A stretch of DNA of 64,000 bases, from positions 139,501 through 203,500 of the forward strand of contig NZ_FXXN01000022.1 in the NCBI RefSeq assembly GCF_900184795.1, in the 5' to 3' direction. This DNA is from Magnetospirillum sp. 15-1 (GTDB lineage: Bacteria; Pseudomonadota; Alphaproteobacteria; Rhodospirillales; Magnetospirillaceae). The translations under genes were made by a program, and so were the position numbers. Shown one piece after another: positions 17,750 through 25,695 of this stretch; within the stretch, counting starts at the first letter, position 1; each line of letters begins with the position of its first letter. The notes beneath the pieces were generated by a model. It saw only the letters and a list, made by a program, of their open reading frames with translations, did not search any database and was not told where the DNA came from.

Positions 17750-20152
17750 ATGTCCTTTCCGACCGAAATCACAGATTTCCTGGGCATTCTCGATGAAAGC
17801 CCGGTCGGAGTTTCCGTGTCCCGGCGCCGGGACGGCGTGGTGGTATTCGCCAACCGCCGCTTCTGCGAAATCACCGGTCTGGCGCGCGAGCACTGTATCG
17901 GCCACCCGGCCCGGCGCCACTTCGCCGACGACGCCCAGCGCCACGAGGTGGTGCGGCAATTAAGGGAAGCGGGCGAGATCGTCGATGCCGACGTGAAGTT
18001 CTTCCGCGTCGACGGCTCGTCGTTCTGGTCGGTGCTGACCATCCGCCCCGCCACCCTGGACGGCGAGGCGGTGAACCTGGCCTGGATCTATGACGTCAGC
18101 AAGCGCAAGCAGGCGGAGCAGGCCATCCTGGACGGCCGCGCCCTGATCCGCGCCATGTTGGATTCCTCCACCGACGGCATCGTGCTGCTGAACGCCACCG
18201 GGACCATCCTGGCGCTCAACGCCGCCGCCTCGGCCATCTTCGAGAAGAACGGCGAGGACCTGCCGGGCCAGGCGGTGTGGGACCATCTGCCGGAATCCGT
18301 GGCCGCCCCCATGCGCCGGGGTATCGAAGGCGTCCTGGCCGGGGGCCAGACCGTCGAGAGCCACCACGCCATCGGCGCCCGGCTGTTCGATGTGCACATG
18401 CACCCGGTGGTCGATGCCGCCGGCCGGCACGACCGGGTGGCGGTGTTCTCGCGCGACGTGACCCAGGTCCACCAGCGCCGCCAGCAGCTGCGCAAGCTGG
18501 AAACCGCCCTGGAGCAGGCCCCGGTCTCGGTGATGATCACCGATTCCCACGGCGCCATCGAATACGTCAACCGCGCCTTCGTCCTGGTTTCGGGCTATTC
18601 CGAGGACGAGGTGCTGGGCCGCAATCCCCGCCTGCTGAAGTCGGGGGAAACGGTGGCCTCGGCCTATCGCGACATGTGGCATTGCCTGTCGTCGGGGGCC
18701 ACCTGGCAGGGCGAGCTGTGCAACCGCGCCAAGGACGGCAGCCTGTTCTGGGAATACGCCACCATCTCGCCCATCCGCGACGACGACGGCACCGTGACCC
18801 ATTTCATGGCGGTGAAGGAGAACATCACCCAGCGCAAGGAGACCGAGCTTCAGTTGGTCCATCAGGCCACCCACGACACCCTGACCGGCCTGCCCAACCG
18901 CGTGCTGCTGGAAGACCGCGTCTACCACGCCATCGAGGTCGCCAAGCGCGAGGGTGGGCGCATCGGCCTGATGTTCCTCGACCTGGACCGCTTCAAGATC
19001 GTCAACGACAGCCTGGGCCACGTGGCGGGCGACCAGTTGCTGAAGGTGGTGGCCGACCGCCTGCGCCACACGCTCCGGCGCTCCGATACGGTGGCGCGCC
19101 TGGGTGGCGACGAATTCGTGGTGGTGCTGACCCATTTCCAGAGCAGCAGCGAACTGGCCGAGGTGGCGGAAAAGATCGCCGCCGCCCTGGACGAGCCGGT
19201 GGAGCTGTCCGGCCACAAGGTGCATGTGGGCGCCAGTATCGGCATCGCGCTCTATCCCGACGACGGCGACAACTTCAACGCCCTGATGAAGGACGCCGAC
19301 ACCGCCATGTACCGGGCCAAGCAGAAGGGGCGCAACACCTTCTGCTTCTATGATTCCCACATGAACGACGAGGCGCTGGACCGCCTCAAACTGGAAGAAG
19401 CCCTGCGCCGCGCCCTGGTGCGCGGCGAGTTCCAGCTGTTCTACCAGCCGCAGGTCGACCTGCAGACCGGCCTGACCTCCGGGGTCGAGGCGCTGATCCG
19501 CTGGAACAGCCCCGAGCGCGGCCAGGTCTCGCCCGGCCTGTTCATCCCGGTGGCCGAGGAAAGCAACCTGATCTCCATGATCGGCTGGTGGGTGCTGGAG
19601 GAATCGTGCCGGCAACTGGCCGCCTGGCGCGAGGACGGCCTTACCGGCCTCAAGGTGGCGGTCAACGTCTCGGGCCGGCAATTCCTCAACCACGCCCTGG
19701 TGGAATGCATCTCCGACCTGATGGCCCAATACCAGATTCTGCCGAATCAGCTGGAAATCGAACTGACCGAGAGCACGGTGATGGCCGAGCCCGACCGAGC
19801 CATCGAACAGTTGAACCGCCTGCGCGAGATCGGCATCCAGGTGTCGGTGGACGATTTCGGCACCGGCTATTCCAGCCTGTCCTACCTGAAGCGGCTGCCG
19901 CTCAGCACCATCAAGGTGGACCGCTCCTTCGTGCACGACGTCAACAACCAGAGCGACAACGCCGCCATCGTCTCGGCAATTCTGGGTTTGGCCGATGCGC
20001 TGGACATGTCCATCGTCGCCGAGGGCGTGGAGACCGAGGGCGAGGAACAGCACCTCAAGGACGCCGGGTGCATCAAGGTCCAGGGCTTCCGCTATGCCAA
20101 GCCCATGCCCGCCGACCAACTGGCCGCGTGGATGCTGCGCCAGAAAAGCTGA
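17750..20152 (+). CDS. PAS-PAS-PAS-GGDEF-EAL cyclic-di-GMP protein
   Basis: 800 residues, no membrane segment, so cytoplasmic. Three PAS domains span about 5-110, 125-240 and 250-370. A GGDEF domain (about 375-535) has an intact 'RLGGDEF' active site near residue 452 and the inhibitory I-site RRSD five residues before it. An EAL domain (about 545-800) has 'GVEALIRW' and 'DDFGTGYSSLSYL'. Both c-di-GMP synthesis and hydrolysis look possible from the motifs. The PAS domains probably choose the direction. The ATG of 'MSFPTEITDFLG' is used; a GTG/TTG further upstream would add 16 unlikely residues. Its neighbour is the PAS kinase, whose second PAS domain is closely similar. Confidence 0.95.
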   Translation: MSFPTEITDFLGILDESPVGVSVSRRRDGVVVFANRRFCEITGLAREHCIGHPARRHFADDAQRHEVVRQLREAGEIVDADVKFFRVDGSSFWSVLTIRPATLDGEAVNLAWIYDVSKRKQAEQAILDGRALIRAMLDSSTDGIVLLNATGTILALNAAASAIFEKNGEDLPGQAVWDHLPESVAAPMRRGIEGVLAGGQTVESHHAIGARLFDVHMHPVVDAAGRHDRVAVFSRDVTQVHQRRQQLRKLETALEQAPVSVMITDSHGAIEYVNRAFVLVSGYSEDEVLGRNPRLLKSGETVASAYRDMWHCLSSGATWQGELCNRAKDGSLFWEYATISPIRDDDGTVTHFMAVKENITQRKETELQLVHQATHDTLTGLPNRVLLEDRVYHAIEVAKREGGRIGLMFLDLDRFKIVNDSLGHVAGDQLLKVVADRLRHTLRRSDTVARLGGDEFVVVLTHFQSSSELAEVAEKIAAALDEPVELSGHKVHVGASIGIALYPDDGDNFNALMKDADTAMYRAKQKGRNTFCFYDSHMNDEALDRLKLEEALRRALVRGEFQLFYQPQVDLQTGLTSGVEALIRWNSPERGQVSPGLFIPVAEESNLISMIGWWVLEESCRQLAAWREDGLTGLKVAVNVSGRQFLNHALVECISDLMAQYQILPNQLEIELTESTVMAEPDRAIEQLNRLREIGIQVSVDDFGTGYSSLSYLKRLPLSTIKVDRSFVHDVNNQSDNAAIVSAILGLADALDMSIVAEGVETEGEEQHLKDAGCIKVQGFRYAKPMPADQLAAWMLRQKS

Positions 20153-20247
20153 ATCCGACATTCCCTACTGGTCTTACCCGATGACGCGCCCCACCTAGTG
20201 GGGTAGCATTGTCACAACTTGTTTAATGTGTCGGCGATCCAGACCCC

Positions 20248-22485
20248 ATGAATAATATGCCTGCCGCGCCAGATTCCCCATCCGGCACGCCCCCCGGTGC
20301 CGCCTCCGGCAATGCCGCGGCGGCGGCGGCGGAGCGACGGCGCAAGAAGCGCGGCACGGGCCTGACCCTGCGGTTCAACATCCTGACCGCCTTCGCCACC
20401 CTGCTGAGCGTCACCGTCGTCACCCTGGTGGCCTTCGCCTACCACAAGAACTCCATCTCGGTGCTGGAGCTGATGGGCCGCTTCGTGGAGCGGGTGTCGG
20501 CCTCGGGCATTTCCAGCAGCATGGCGCTGCTCGACCCGGTGGAAACCAGCGTCCAGGCCACCGCCCAACTGGCGGCCATCGACGAGGCCAAGGCCCGCGA
20601 CGGCACGCTGTTCCCCTACATGACCAGCATCCTGCAGACCCAGCCGCAACTGCAGAGCCTTTATCTGGCCTTCGACAAGGACGGGCGCTTTCTTCAGGCC
20701 TTCCCCATTCCGCCGGGTGCCGCCAAGTTCGGAGCCCACGACGCCAAGCCGCCGGAAAAAGCCCGGTTCGCGCTGCGCGTCGTCGATCGCAGGGACGGCC
20801 GGTACACCGACGTCTGGACCTACGTCACGACGACGGGCGAGGTCGTGGGGTCCGAGACCTCCAACGAGCTGAACTACGACCCCCGCCCCCGGCCCTGGTA
20901 CAAGGACGCCATCGCTACCAAGGGGCTCATCTGGAGCGACCTGCTGGTCTATACCAGCAACCGGCAGCCCGGCATCACCGCCGCCTACCCCATCTTCGCC
21001 GCCGACGGCAGGGTGATCGGCGTCGCCGCCGCCAACGTCTCCACCAACCAGATGTCCGACTTCCTGGCCAGCCTGGACCTGGGCAAGACCGGGGTGGCCT
21101 TCATCGTCGACGAGAAGGAGCAGTTGATCGCCCATCCCGACGCCAGCCGCACGGTGCGTCAGGACGGCCTCAAATACTCGCTGGTCAAGGCCGATCAACT
21201 GGGCGAGCAGGTCATCACCGACGCCTTCGCCGCCTATCGCAAGGATAAGACCCGCACCGTCAGCTTCGATTCCGGCGGGCATCGCCGCCTGGGCTCGTTC
21301 AATCCCTTCCCCGCCGACCTGGGCAAGAGCTGGCTGATGGTCATCATCGTGCTGGAAGACGATTTCGTCGGCACGCTGAAGGAGAACAGCCGCGATCTGG
21401 TGGTGGTCGGCTTCGCCGTCATGGTGATCGGCCTGCTGCTGGTGGCCATCCTGGCCAACTGGATCACCCGGCCGCTGACCCTGCTGACCCATGAGATCCA
21501 GAAGATCCAGAAGTTCGATCTGGCCGGCCCCATCGCGCTGCACGCCATCGTCAAGGAGGTCAATGAACTCATCCACTCGATGAACATGATGAAGCGGGCG
21601 CTGCGCACCTTCGGCATGTTCGTGCCGCGCGATCTGGTGCGCGAGCTGGTGGCCAGCGGGCGCCCCATCGAGCTGGGCGGTCAGGACCGGACGCTGACCG
21701 TGATGTTCACCGACGTCGCCGACTTCACCGGCCTGTCCGAGCGCATGGCGGCGGGCGACCTGCTGGTCCACGTCTCGCGCCATCTGGCGGCCATTTCCGA
21801 ATGCGTGGCCGAGGAAGAGGGAACCGTCGACAAGTATGTGGGCGACGCGGTGATGGCCTTTTGGGGAGCCCCCACCTGGCGCGACGACCACGCCCTGCAC
21901 GGCTGCATCGCCGCGCTGAAGTCCCGCCGGGTCCAGGCCCTGATGAACGCCGAGTGGGCCGCCCAGGGACTGCCCACCATGTTCGTGCGCATCGGCCTGC
22001 ACACCGCGCCGGTGATCGTCGGCAATATCGGCTCGTCCTGGCGCATGAGCTACACGGCCATGGGCGACGGCGTCAACGTCGCCTCACGCCTGGAAGGCGT
22101 CAACAAGGTCTACGGCACCCAGATCTGCATCAGTCAGGCGGTGCTCGACGCCGCCGGACCGTCGGTGCTGGCCCGCCCGCTCGATCTGGTGGCGGTCAAG
22201 GGCCGCAAGGCCGGCGCTCAGGTCTATGAACTGCTGGGTCTGCGCGAGGGCAACCCGGACCTCGCCCCGACGCCCCAGGACCTGGAAACCTGCCGCCTGA
22301 CCGAGGAGGCCTTCACCGCCTACCGCGAGCGCCGCTGGTCCGACGCCATCGCCGCCTACGGGCGGCTGGCCGCCCAGGCCCCGGCCGACAAGGTGCCGGC
22401 CATCTTCATCGAACGCTGCCGTCACTACCTGACCGACCCGCCGCCGGCCGACTGGACCGGCGTCTATGAGATGAAGACAAAATAG
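20248..22485 (+). CDS. Membrane class III adenylate/guanylate cyclase with Cache sensor
   Basis: 745 residues: an N-terminal tail rich in Ala and Arg, a transmembrane helix (about 48-68), a periplasmic Cache domain (70-380), a second transmembrane helix (about 390-412), a HAMP-like linker, then a class III cyclase domain (about 470-660). Both metal aspartates are present, in 'FTDVADFTG' (near residue 488) and 'YVGDAVMAFWGAP' (near 533). The base-selecting lysine precedes the latter (TVDKYVGD), and a Thr follows in 'SYTAMGDGVN', the combination usually seen in bacterial adenylate cyclases. A short TPR-like helical tail follows. It should make cAMP in response to an external ligand. Confidence 0.93.
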   Translation: MNNMPAAPDSPSGTPPGAASGNAAAAAAERRRKKRGTGLTLRFNILTAFATLLSVTVVTLVAFAYHKNSISVLELMGRFVERVSASGISSSMALLDPVETSVQATAQLAAIDEAKARDGTLFPYMTSILQTQPQLQSLYLAFDKDGRFLQAFPIPPGAAKFGAHDAKPPEKARFALRVVDRRDGRYTDVWTYVTTTGEVVGSETSNELNYDPRPRPWYKDAIATKGLIWSDLLVYTSNRQPGITAAYPIFAADGRVIGVAAANVSTNQMSDFLASLDLGKTGVAFIVDEKEQLIAHPDASRTVRQDGLKYSLVKADQLGEQVITDAFAAYRKDKTRTVSFDSGGHRRLGSFNPFPADLGKSWLMVIIVLEDDFVGTLKENSRDLVVVGFAVMVIGLLLVAILANWITRPLTLLTHEIQKIQKFDLAGPIALHAIVKEVNELIHSMNMMKRALRTFGMFVPRDLVRELVASGRPIELGGQDRTLTVMFTDVADFTGLSERMAAGDLLVHVSRHLAAISECVAEEEGTVDKYVGDAVMAFWGAPTWRDDHALHGCIAALKSRRVQALMNAEWAAQGLPTMFVRIGLHTAPVIVGNIGSSWRMSYTAMGDGVNVASRLEGVNKVYGTQICISQAVLDAAGPSVLARPLDLVAVKGRKAGAQVYELLGLREGNPDLAPTPQDLETCRLTEEAFTAYRERRWSDAIAAYGRLAAQAPADKVPAIFIERCRHYLTDPPPADWTGVYEMKTK

Positions 22486-22749
22486 AATAGCACAACCTAG
22501 GCGGCGATAGATGGATGGCGCGCGCACCTATTCGGAACCGCCCAATGCGATACAAATACGATTCCGCACATATAAAAGCTAAGTAGAAATCCCTTTCCCA
22601 TGAATGAAGGAAGGCCCGTGAAATTTCGTCGCGCCTGGACATCTTAAGGATTGGAGCGCTGACCGATTATTTATGGCAACCTTGACGTAAGTCATACATG
22701 CAGCCACCTTCATGCCGGGGATTTCAGCCCCTCTCAATCACCGTCTAGC

Positions 22750-22767
22750 CCTAGTTGAATTGCTAGG
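22750..22767. promoter_or_regulatory. CCTAG-N8-CTAGG palindrome before the luxR-type gene
   Basis: An 18-bp inverted repeat with 5-bp arms lies two bases before the likely TTG start of the regulator. Its size and position are like the ~20-bp dyads bound by LuxR-type proteins, but the arm sequence is not a classical lux box. It may be an autoregulatory operator. The whole 22486-22769 gap is less GC-rich than its surroundings and holds no gene I can support. Confidence 0.35.
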
Positions 22768-22769
22768 TC

Positions 22770-23081
22770 TTGATATCTGGCTTGATTGCCCCATTAGAGC
22801 GCAACTATTCTGCACCCTCAGAAGTTTTGACACTATATGGTGCAGAAGTGGACGGTTCCACCGTTGAAAGCAATTTGACAGAGCGGGAACGTGACGTCTT
22901 ACAGCTTATTGCCTCTGGAAAGAGCAGTAAGGAAATCGCGCGCCATCTGGGAATATCCATTGGCGGTGTCAATTTTCACATCTTGAATGCAATGAAAAAA
23001 CTTGGCGCCGCGACCCGGGCGCATGCGGTGGCCCGCGCTATCTTCCTTGGGCTTCTTCTGCCGGAGATCGGGCGGAACTGA
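22770..23081 (+). CDS. Short LuxR-type HTH regulator
   Basis: About 103 residues, nearly all a GerE/LuxR helix-turn-helix: 'LTERERDVLQLIASGKSSKE' followed by 'VNFHILNAMKKLGAATRAHA'. The VNFH recognition-helix form is that of quorum-sensing LuxR proteins rather than NarL-type receivers. There is no autoinducer-binding or receiver domain, so it is either a solo HTH protein or the 3' end of a decayed luxR. A stop codon two codons before the TTG at 22770 limits the start. Base composition of its first part is AT-richer than its neighbours. The next gene begins 38 bp downstream. Confidence 0.75.
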   Translation: MISGLIAPLERNYSAPSEVLTLYGAEVDGSTVESNLTERERDVLQLIASGKSSKEIARHLGISIGGVNFHILNAMKKLGAATRAHAVARAIFLGLLLPEIGRN

Positions 23082-23119
23082 TACGCCGCCGTGACCGACG
23101 ACCGTTTCGGCATGCTGGG

Positions 23120-23521
23120 ATGGGGGCCTTGCGGGATATTTTGGACAGCACACTGGAAAGCGGAACCGAGGGACCCGACAGACAGGTTCTGTTCGAGGGC
23201 GCCACGCTGGCCATACTGGCCCGCGTGCTGGAAGGCGGAACACGGGTCGATCTGGCCGTATCCGACTACCTCGCCCTCTTTCCCATCGGGGCAGACGAAT
23301 CCCATATCCGGGCGGACCTGATCATCTGTGTCTCCGACTGCCACAGCCTGCTGCTGCGCGCCGCCGGCCGGCACCCGGAAAGCGCCCGGCTGGTTCTCGA
23401 CGACACGACCCGCGCATGGCGAAGCACCGATGCCGCCGACCGCCTGGACGCCAAGCTCGGAATTACCCGAATTCAGGCCTGCATCGGCAACATCCGCCGG
23501 GCCATCGGCCCCATCGCCTGA
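23120..23521 (+). CDS. Hypothetical protein, 133 aa
   Basis: Soluble 133-residue protein with alternating helix-like segments and no motif I recognise ('MGALRDILDSTLESGTEG...'). Codon use and GC content match the genome, and the frame is uninterrupted from an ATG preceded by a GGGATGGG stretch, so it looks real. It lies 38 bp after the LuxR-type gene on the same strand and may be co-transcribed and functionally linked to it. No signal peptide or membrane segment is seen. Confidence 0.6.
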   Translation: MGALRDILDSTLESGTEGPDRQVLFEGATLAILARVLEGGTRVDLAVSDYLALFPIGADESHIRADLIICVSDCHSLLLRAAGRHPESARLVLDDTTRAWRSTDAADRLDAKLGITRIQACIGNIRRAIGPIA

Positions 23522-23603
23522 CGCCCCTCCTCCGAATCGCTTCGAGTCGCATTTCGTGCTACAATAACCGCTGACGTTGGAAGAAGTTGGGGAGGAGGAC
23601 GCC

Positions 23604-23918
23604 ATGTCCGTCTCCGCTGTTTCATCGGTCACGGCCACGCAAACCAGTTACCCGATCCTGGTGAACGGTTTCCTGTGCTTCAGCGCGGCCGATGTCGCCG
23701 CCGCGCGCGATTTCACCAACCCGCGCGCCGACCAGAACACCTCGGCCCAGAACACCTCGGCCCTGAATCAGATCGGTTCGTCGCAGCAATACCCGCGCAC
23801 CATCAACGGCCAGCAGGTCTTCAACGATGCCCAGGCGGCGGCGGCCCGCAATTTCACCAGCGCCAACCGGCCGCAGACGTCGGGGACGCGCGGGACCATC
23901 TTCGACTTCTATGCCTGA
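23604..23918 (+). CDS. Small repeat protein, 104 aa
   Basis: 104-residue protein with a very good ribosome-binding site (GGGGAGGAGG, 5-6 bp before ATG). It contains two copies of a motif of about 30 residues: 'YPILVNGFLCFSAADVAAA' + RDFTNPRADQ and 'YPRTINGQQVFNDAQAAAA' + RNFTSANRPQ. They are separated by an N/S/Q-rich linker with the tandem 'QNTSA'. A unit of the form Y-P-x-x-(I/V)-N-G...A-A-A-R-(D/N)-F-T is clear. I do not recognise the family. Its 3' end overlaps the convergent methyltransferase gene by 10 bp. Confidence 0.75.
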   Translation: MSVSAVSSVTATQTSYPILVNGFLCFSAADVAAARDFTNPRADQNTSAQNTSALNQIGSSQQYPRTINGQQVFNDAQAAAARNFTSANRPQTSGTRGTIFDFYA

Positions 23919-24604
23919 ACCGCCGGCACACGCCCCACCATCACCGCGAAGCTGACGTTCTTGTAGCGGCATTCCACCTCGGCCAGCCCCGCCTGGCGCA
24001 GCCAGTCCAGTTGCGGCGCCAGCGGCGTGCGGCGGTCCAGGGTCTGGCGCTCGATGGCCGCCGCGATGTCGGCCGCCGACACGCCCGCCCGCCGGATGGC
24101 CTCGTGCCAGTGCCGCCAGTAGCGGGCCTCCATCTCTGGAGTGTCGCCGGCCACCTGATCGGCGTTGATCACCACGCCGCCGGGCTTGGCGGCACGGGCC
24201 ATGGCGGCATAGACCGCCCGCTTGCCCTCGTCCTCCAGATGGTGGATGGACAGCGCCGACATCACCACGTCGTAGACGCCGTCCTCGGCGAGAGCGAGAT
24301 GATTCATCACCCGGAATTCCACCCCGGGCTTCCGCCCGGCGAAACGCTCCTGGGCGCGCGCCAGCATGTCCCCGGCCAGATCGGTCAGCACCAGACGGGC
24401 ATCGGGCCGCCGCTCGGCCACCAGGGCGGACAGCAAACCGGTGCCCGCCCCCAGGTCGAGGATGCGGGCACCGGCCGGGGCGAATTCCGCCGCCAGATCG
24501 ACGGCAGCGCCGTAGAAATCGTCGAAGCAGGGAATCAACCGCCGCCGCAATCCATCATAGGAGCGGGCGGCGCCATTGAAGGCGGCTTCGATGGTTAAAG
24601 GCAT
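23909..24604 (-). CDS. SAM-dependent methyltransferase
   Basis: 231-residue class I methyltransferase. Motif I is 'ILDLGAGTGLLSALVAE' near residue 46, followed by 'LVLTDLAGDML' (motif II acidic residue) and a 'DVVMSALSIHHL' motif IV region typical of small-molecule methyltransferases of the UbiE/type-11 group. The ATG at 24604 has a GGGAAGTG site upstream. Substrate unknown. It is divergent from the TrpD2-like gene, with 90 bp between starts, and convergent with the small repeat protein. Confidence 0.9.
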   Translation of the reverse strand: MPLTIEAAFNGAARSYDGLRRRLIPCFDDFYGAAVDLAAEFAPAGARILDLGAGTGLLSALVAERRPDARLVLTDLAGDMLARAQERFAGRKPGVEFRVMNHLALAEDGVYDVVMSALSIHHLEDEGKRAVYAAMARAAKPGGVVINADQVAGDTPEMEARYWRHWHEAIRRAGVSAADIAAAIERQTLDRRTPLAPQLDWLRQAGLAEVECRYKNVSFAVMVGRVPAVQA

Positions 24605-24693
24605 ATTACACTTCCCTGAAATAAGGAGCTTTCCAACATCGGGGTATATTGGACTATCATTCCCCCTCGACGCCAGCCGAGGAAGGATCATCC

Positions 24694-25695
24694 GTGAGCC
24701 AGGAACATCCCTTTGCCCAATACGTCCGCATTCTCGGCAAGGGGCCGCGCCTGTCCCGGCCGCTGACCTTCGAGGAGGCCCGCGACAGCTTCGCCATGGT
24801 GATGCGGGGCGAGGTGGAACCGGTGCAACTGGGGGCCTTCCTCTGCCTGCTCCGGGTCAAGACCGAGACGCCGGAGGAGGCCGCCGGTCTGGCCGCCGCC
24901 ATCCGCGCCACCATCGCGCCGCCCGAAGACGCGCCGAAGGTCGACCTGGACTGGTCGTCCTACGCCGGCAAGACCCGTCAGTTGCCCTATTACCTGCTGG
25001 CCGCCCTGGCCCTGGCCGGCCACGGCATCCGGGTATTCATGCACGGCTCAGAGGGCCATACCGCCGGACGGGTGTGGACGTCCGAGGCCCTGGCCGCCCT
25101 GGGTCTGGCGCCGAGCACCTCCGTGGCCGAGGCGGGCGCCCGGCTGGAGCGGGGCAATTTCGCCTACATGACGCTGGAGCACCTGTCGCCGCCGCTCCAC
25201 ACCATCATGGAACTGCGCCACAAGCTGGGCCTGCGCTCACCCGTCCATACGGTGGCGCGGCTGGCCAATCCGTTCGGCGCGGCCTGCGCCCTGTCCAGCG
25301 TCTCCCACCCGGCTTACGCCCCGGTGCATCAGGAGGCCTCGCGCCTGCTGGGCGAGCAGCGCATGGCGGTGTTCAAGGGCGAGGGCGGCGAGGTGGAGCG
25401 CCGGCCGGAAAAGGCCTGCGAGGTGCTGTCCCTGGTGGACGGCGTGCCGCATTCCGAGGACTGGCCCGCCTTGGTCGACGGCGCCCGCCCCCACGAGGAG
25501 CATCTGGACCTCGGCCGCCTGAAGGCGCTGTGGAGCGGTGCCGAGACCAACGAAATGGCCAGCGCCGCCATCGCCGGCACTATCGCCATCGCGCTACGGG
25601 CCATGGGCCGCGCCGGTTCGGTGGACGAGGCCGAGGGCATGGCCCAGGTGCTGTGGCGCGAGCGGAACAAGAGCACGGTTCCGGGGGCCGCTTGA
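24694..25695 (+). CDS. TrpD2/YbiB-like protein (anthranilate phosphoribosyltransferase-like)
   Basis: 333-residue protein of the nucleoside phosphorylase / phosphoribosyltransferase fold class that includes TrpD. The all-helical N-domain is followed by an alpha/beta domain with 'HGSEGHTAGRVWTSEALAAL'. The glycine loop that binds PRPP in real TrpD (GTGGD) is not present; the equivalent stretch reads 'SYAGKTRQLPYYLL', so tryptophan synthesis is unlikely. TrpD2/YbiB proteins are described as nucleic-acid binding. The GTG start at 24694 follows an AAGGA site. Its stop overlaps the start of the CbiA-like gene (TTGA), implying coupled translation. Confidence 0.85.
   Translation: MSQEHPFAQYVRILGKGPRLSRPLTFEEARDSFAMVMRGEVEPVQLGAFLCLLRVKTETPEEAAGLAAAIRATIAPPEDAPKVDLDWSSYAGKTRQLPYYLLAALALAGHGIRVFMHGSEGHTAGRVWTSEALAALGLAPSTSVAEAGARLERGNFAYMTLEHLSPPLHTIMELRHKLGLRSPVHTVARLANPFGAACALSSVSHPAYAPVHQEASRLLGEQRMAVFKGEGGEVERRPEKACEVLSLVDGVPHSEDWPALVDGARPHEEHLDLGRLKALWSGAETNEMASAAIAGTIAIALRAMGRAGSVDEAEGMAQVLWRERNKSTVPGAA

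Noticed and set aside
17960-20161. 733-codon minus-strand frame
   Set aside because: Shadow of the GGDEF-EAL gene.
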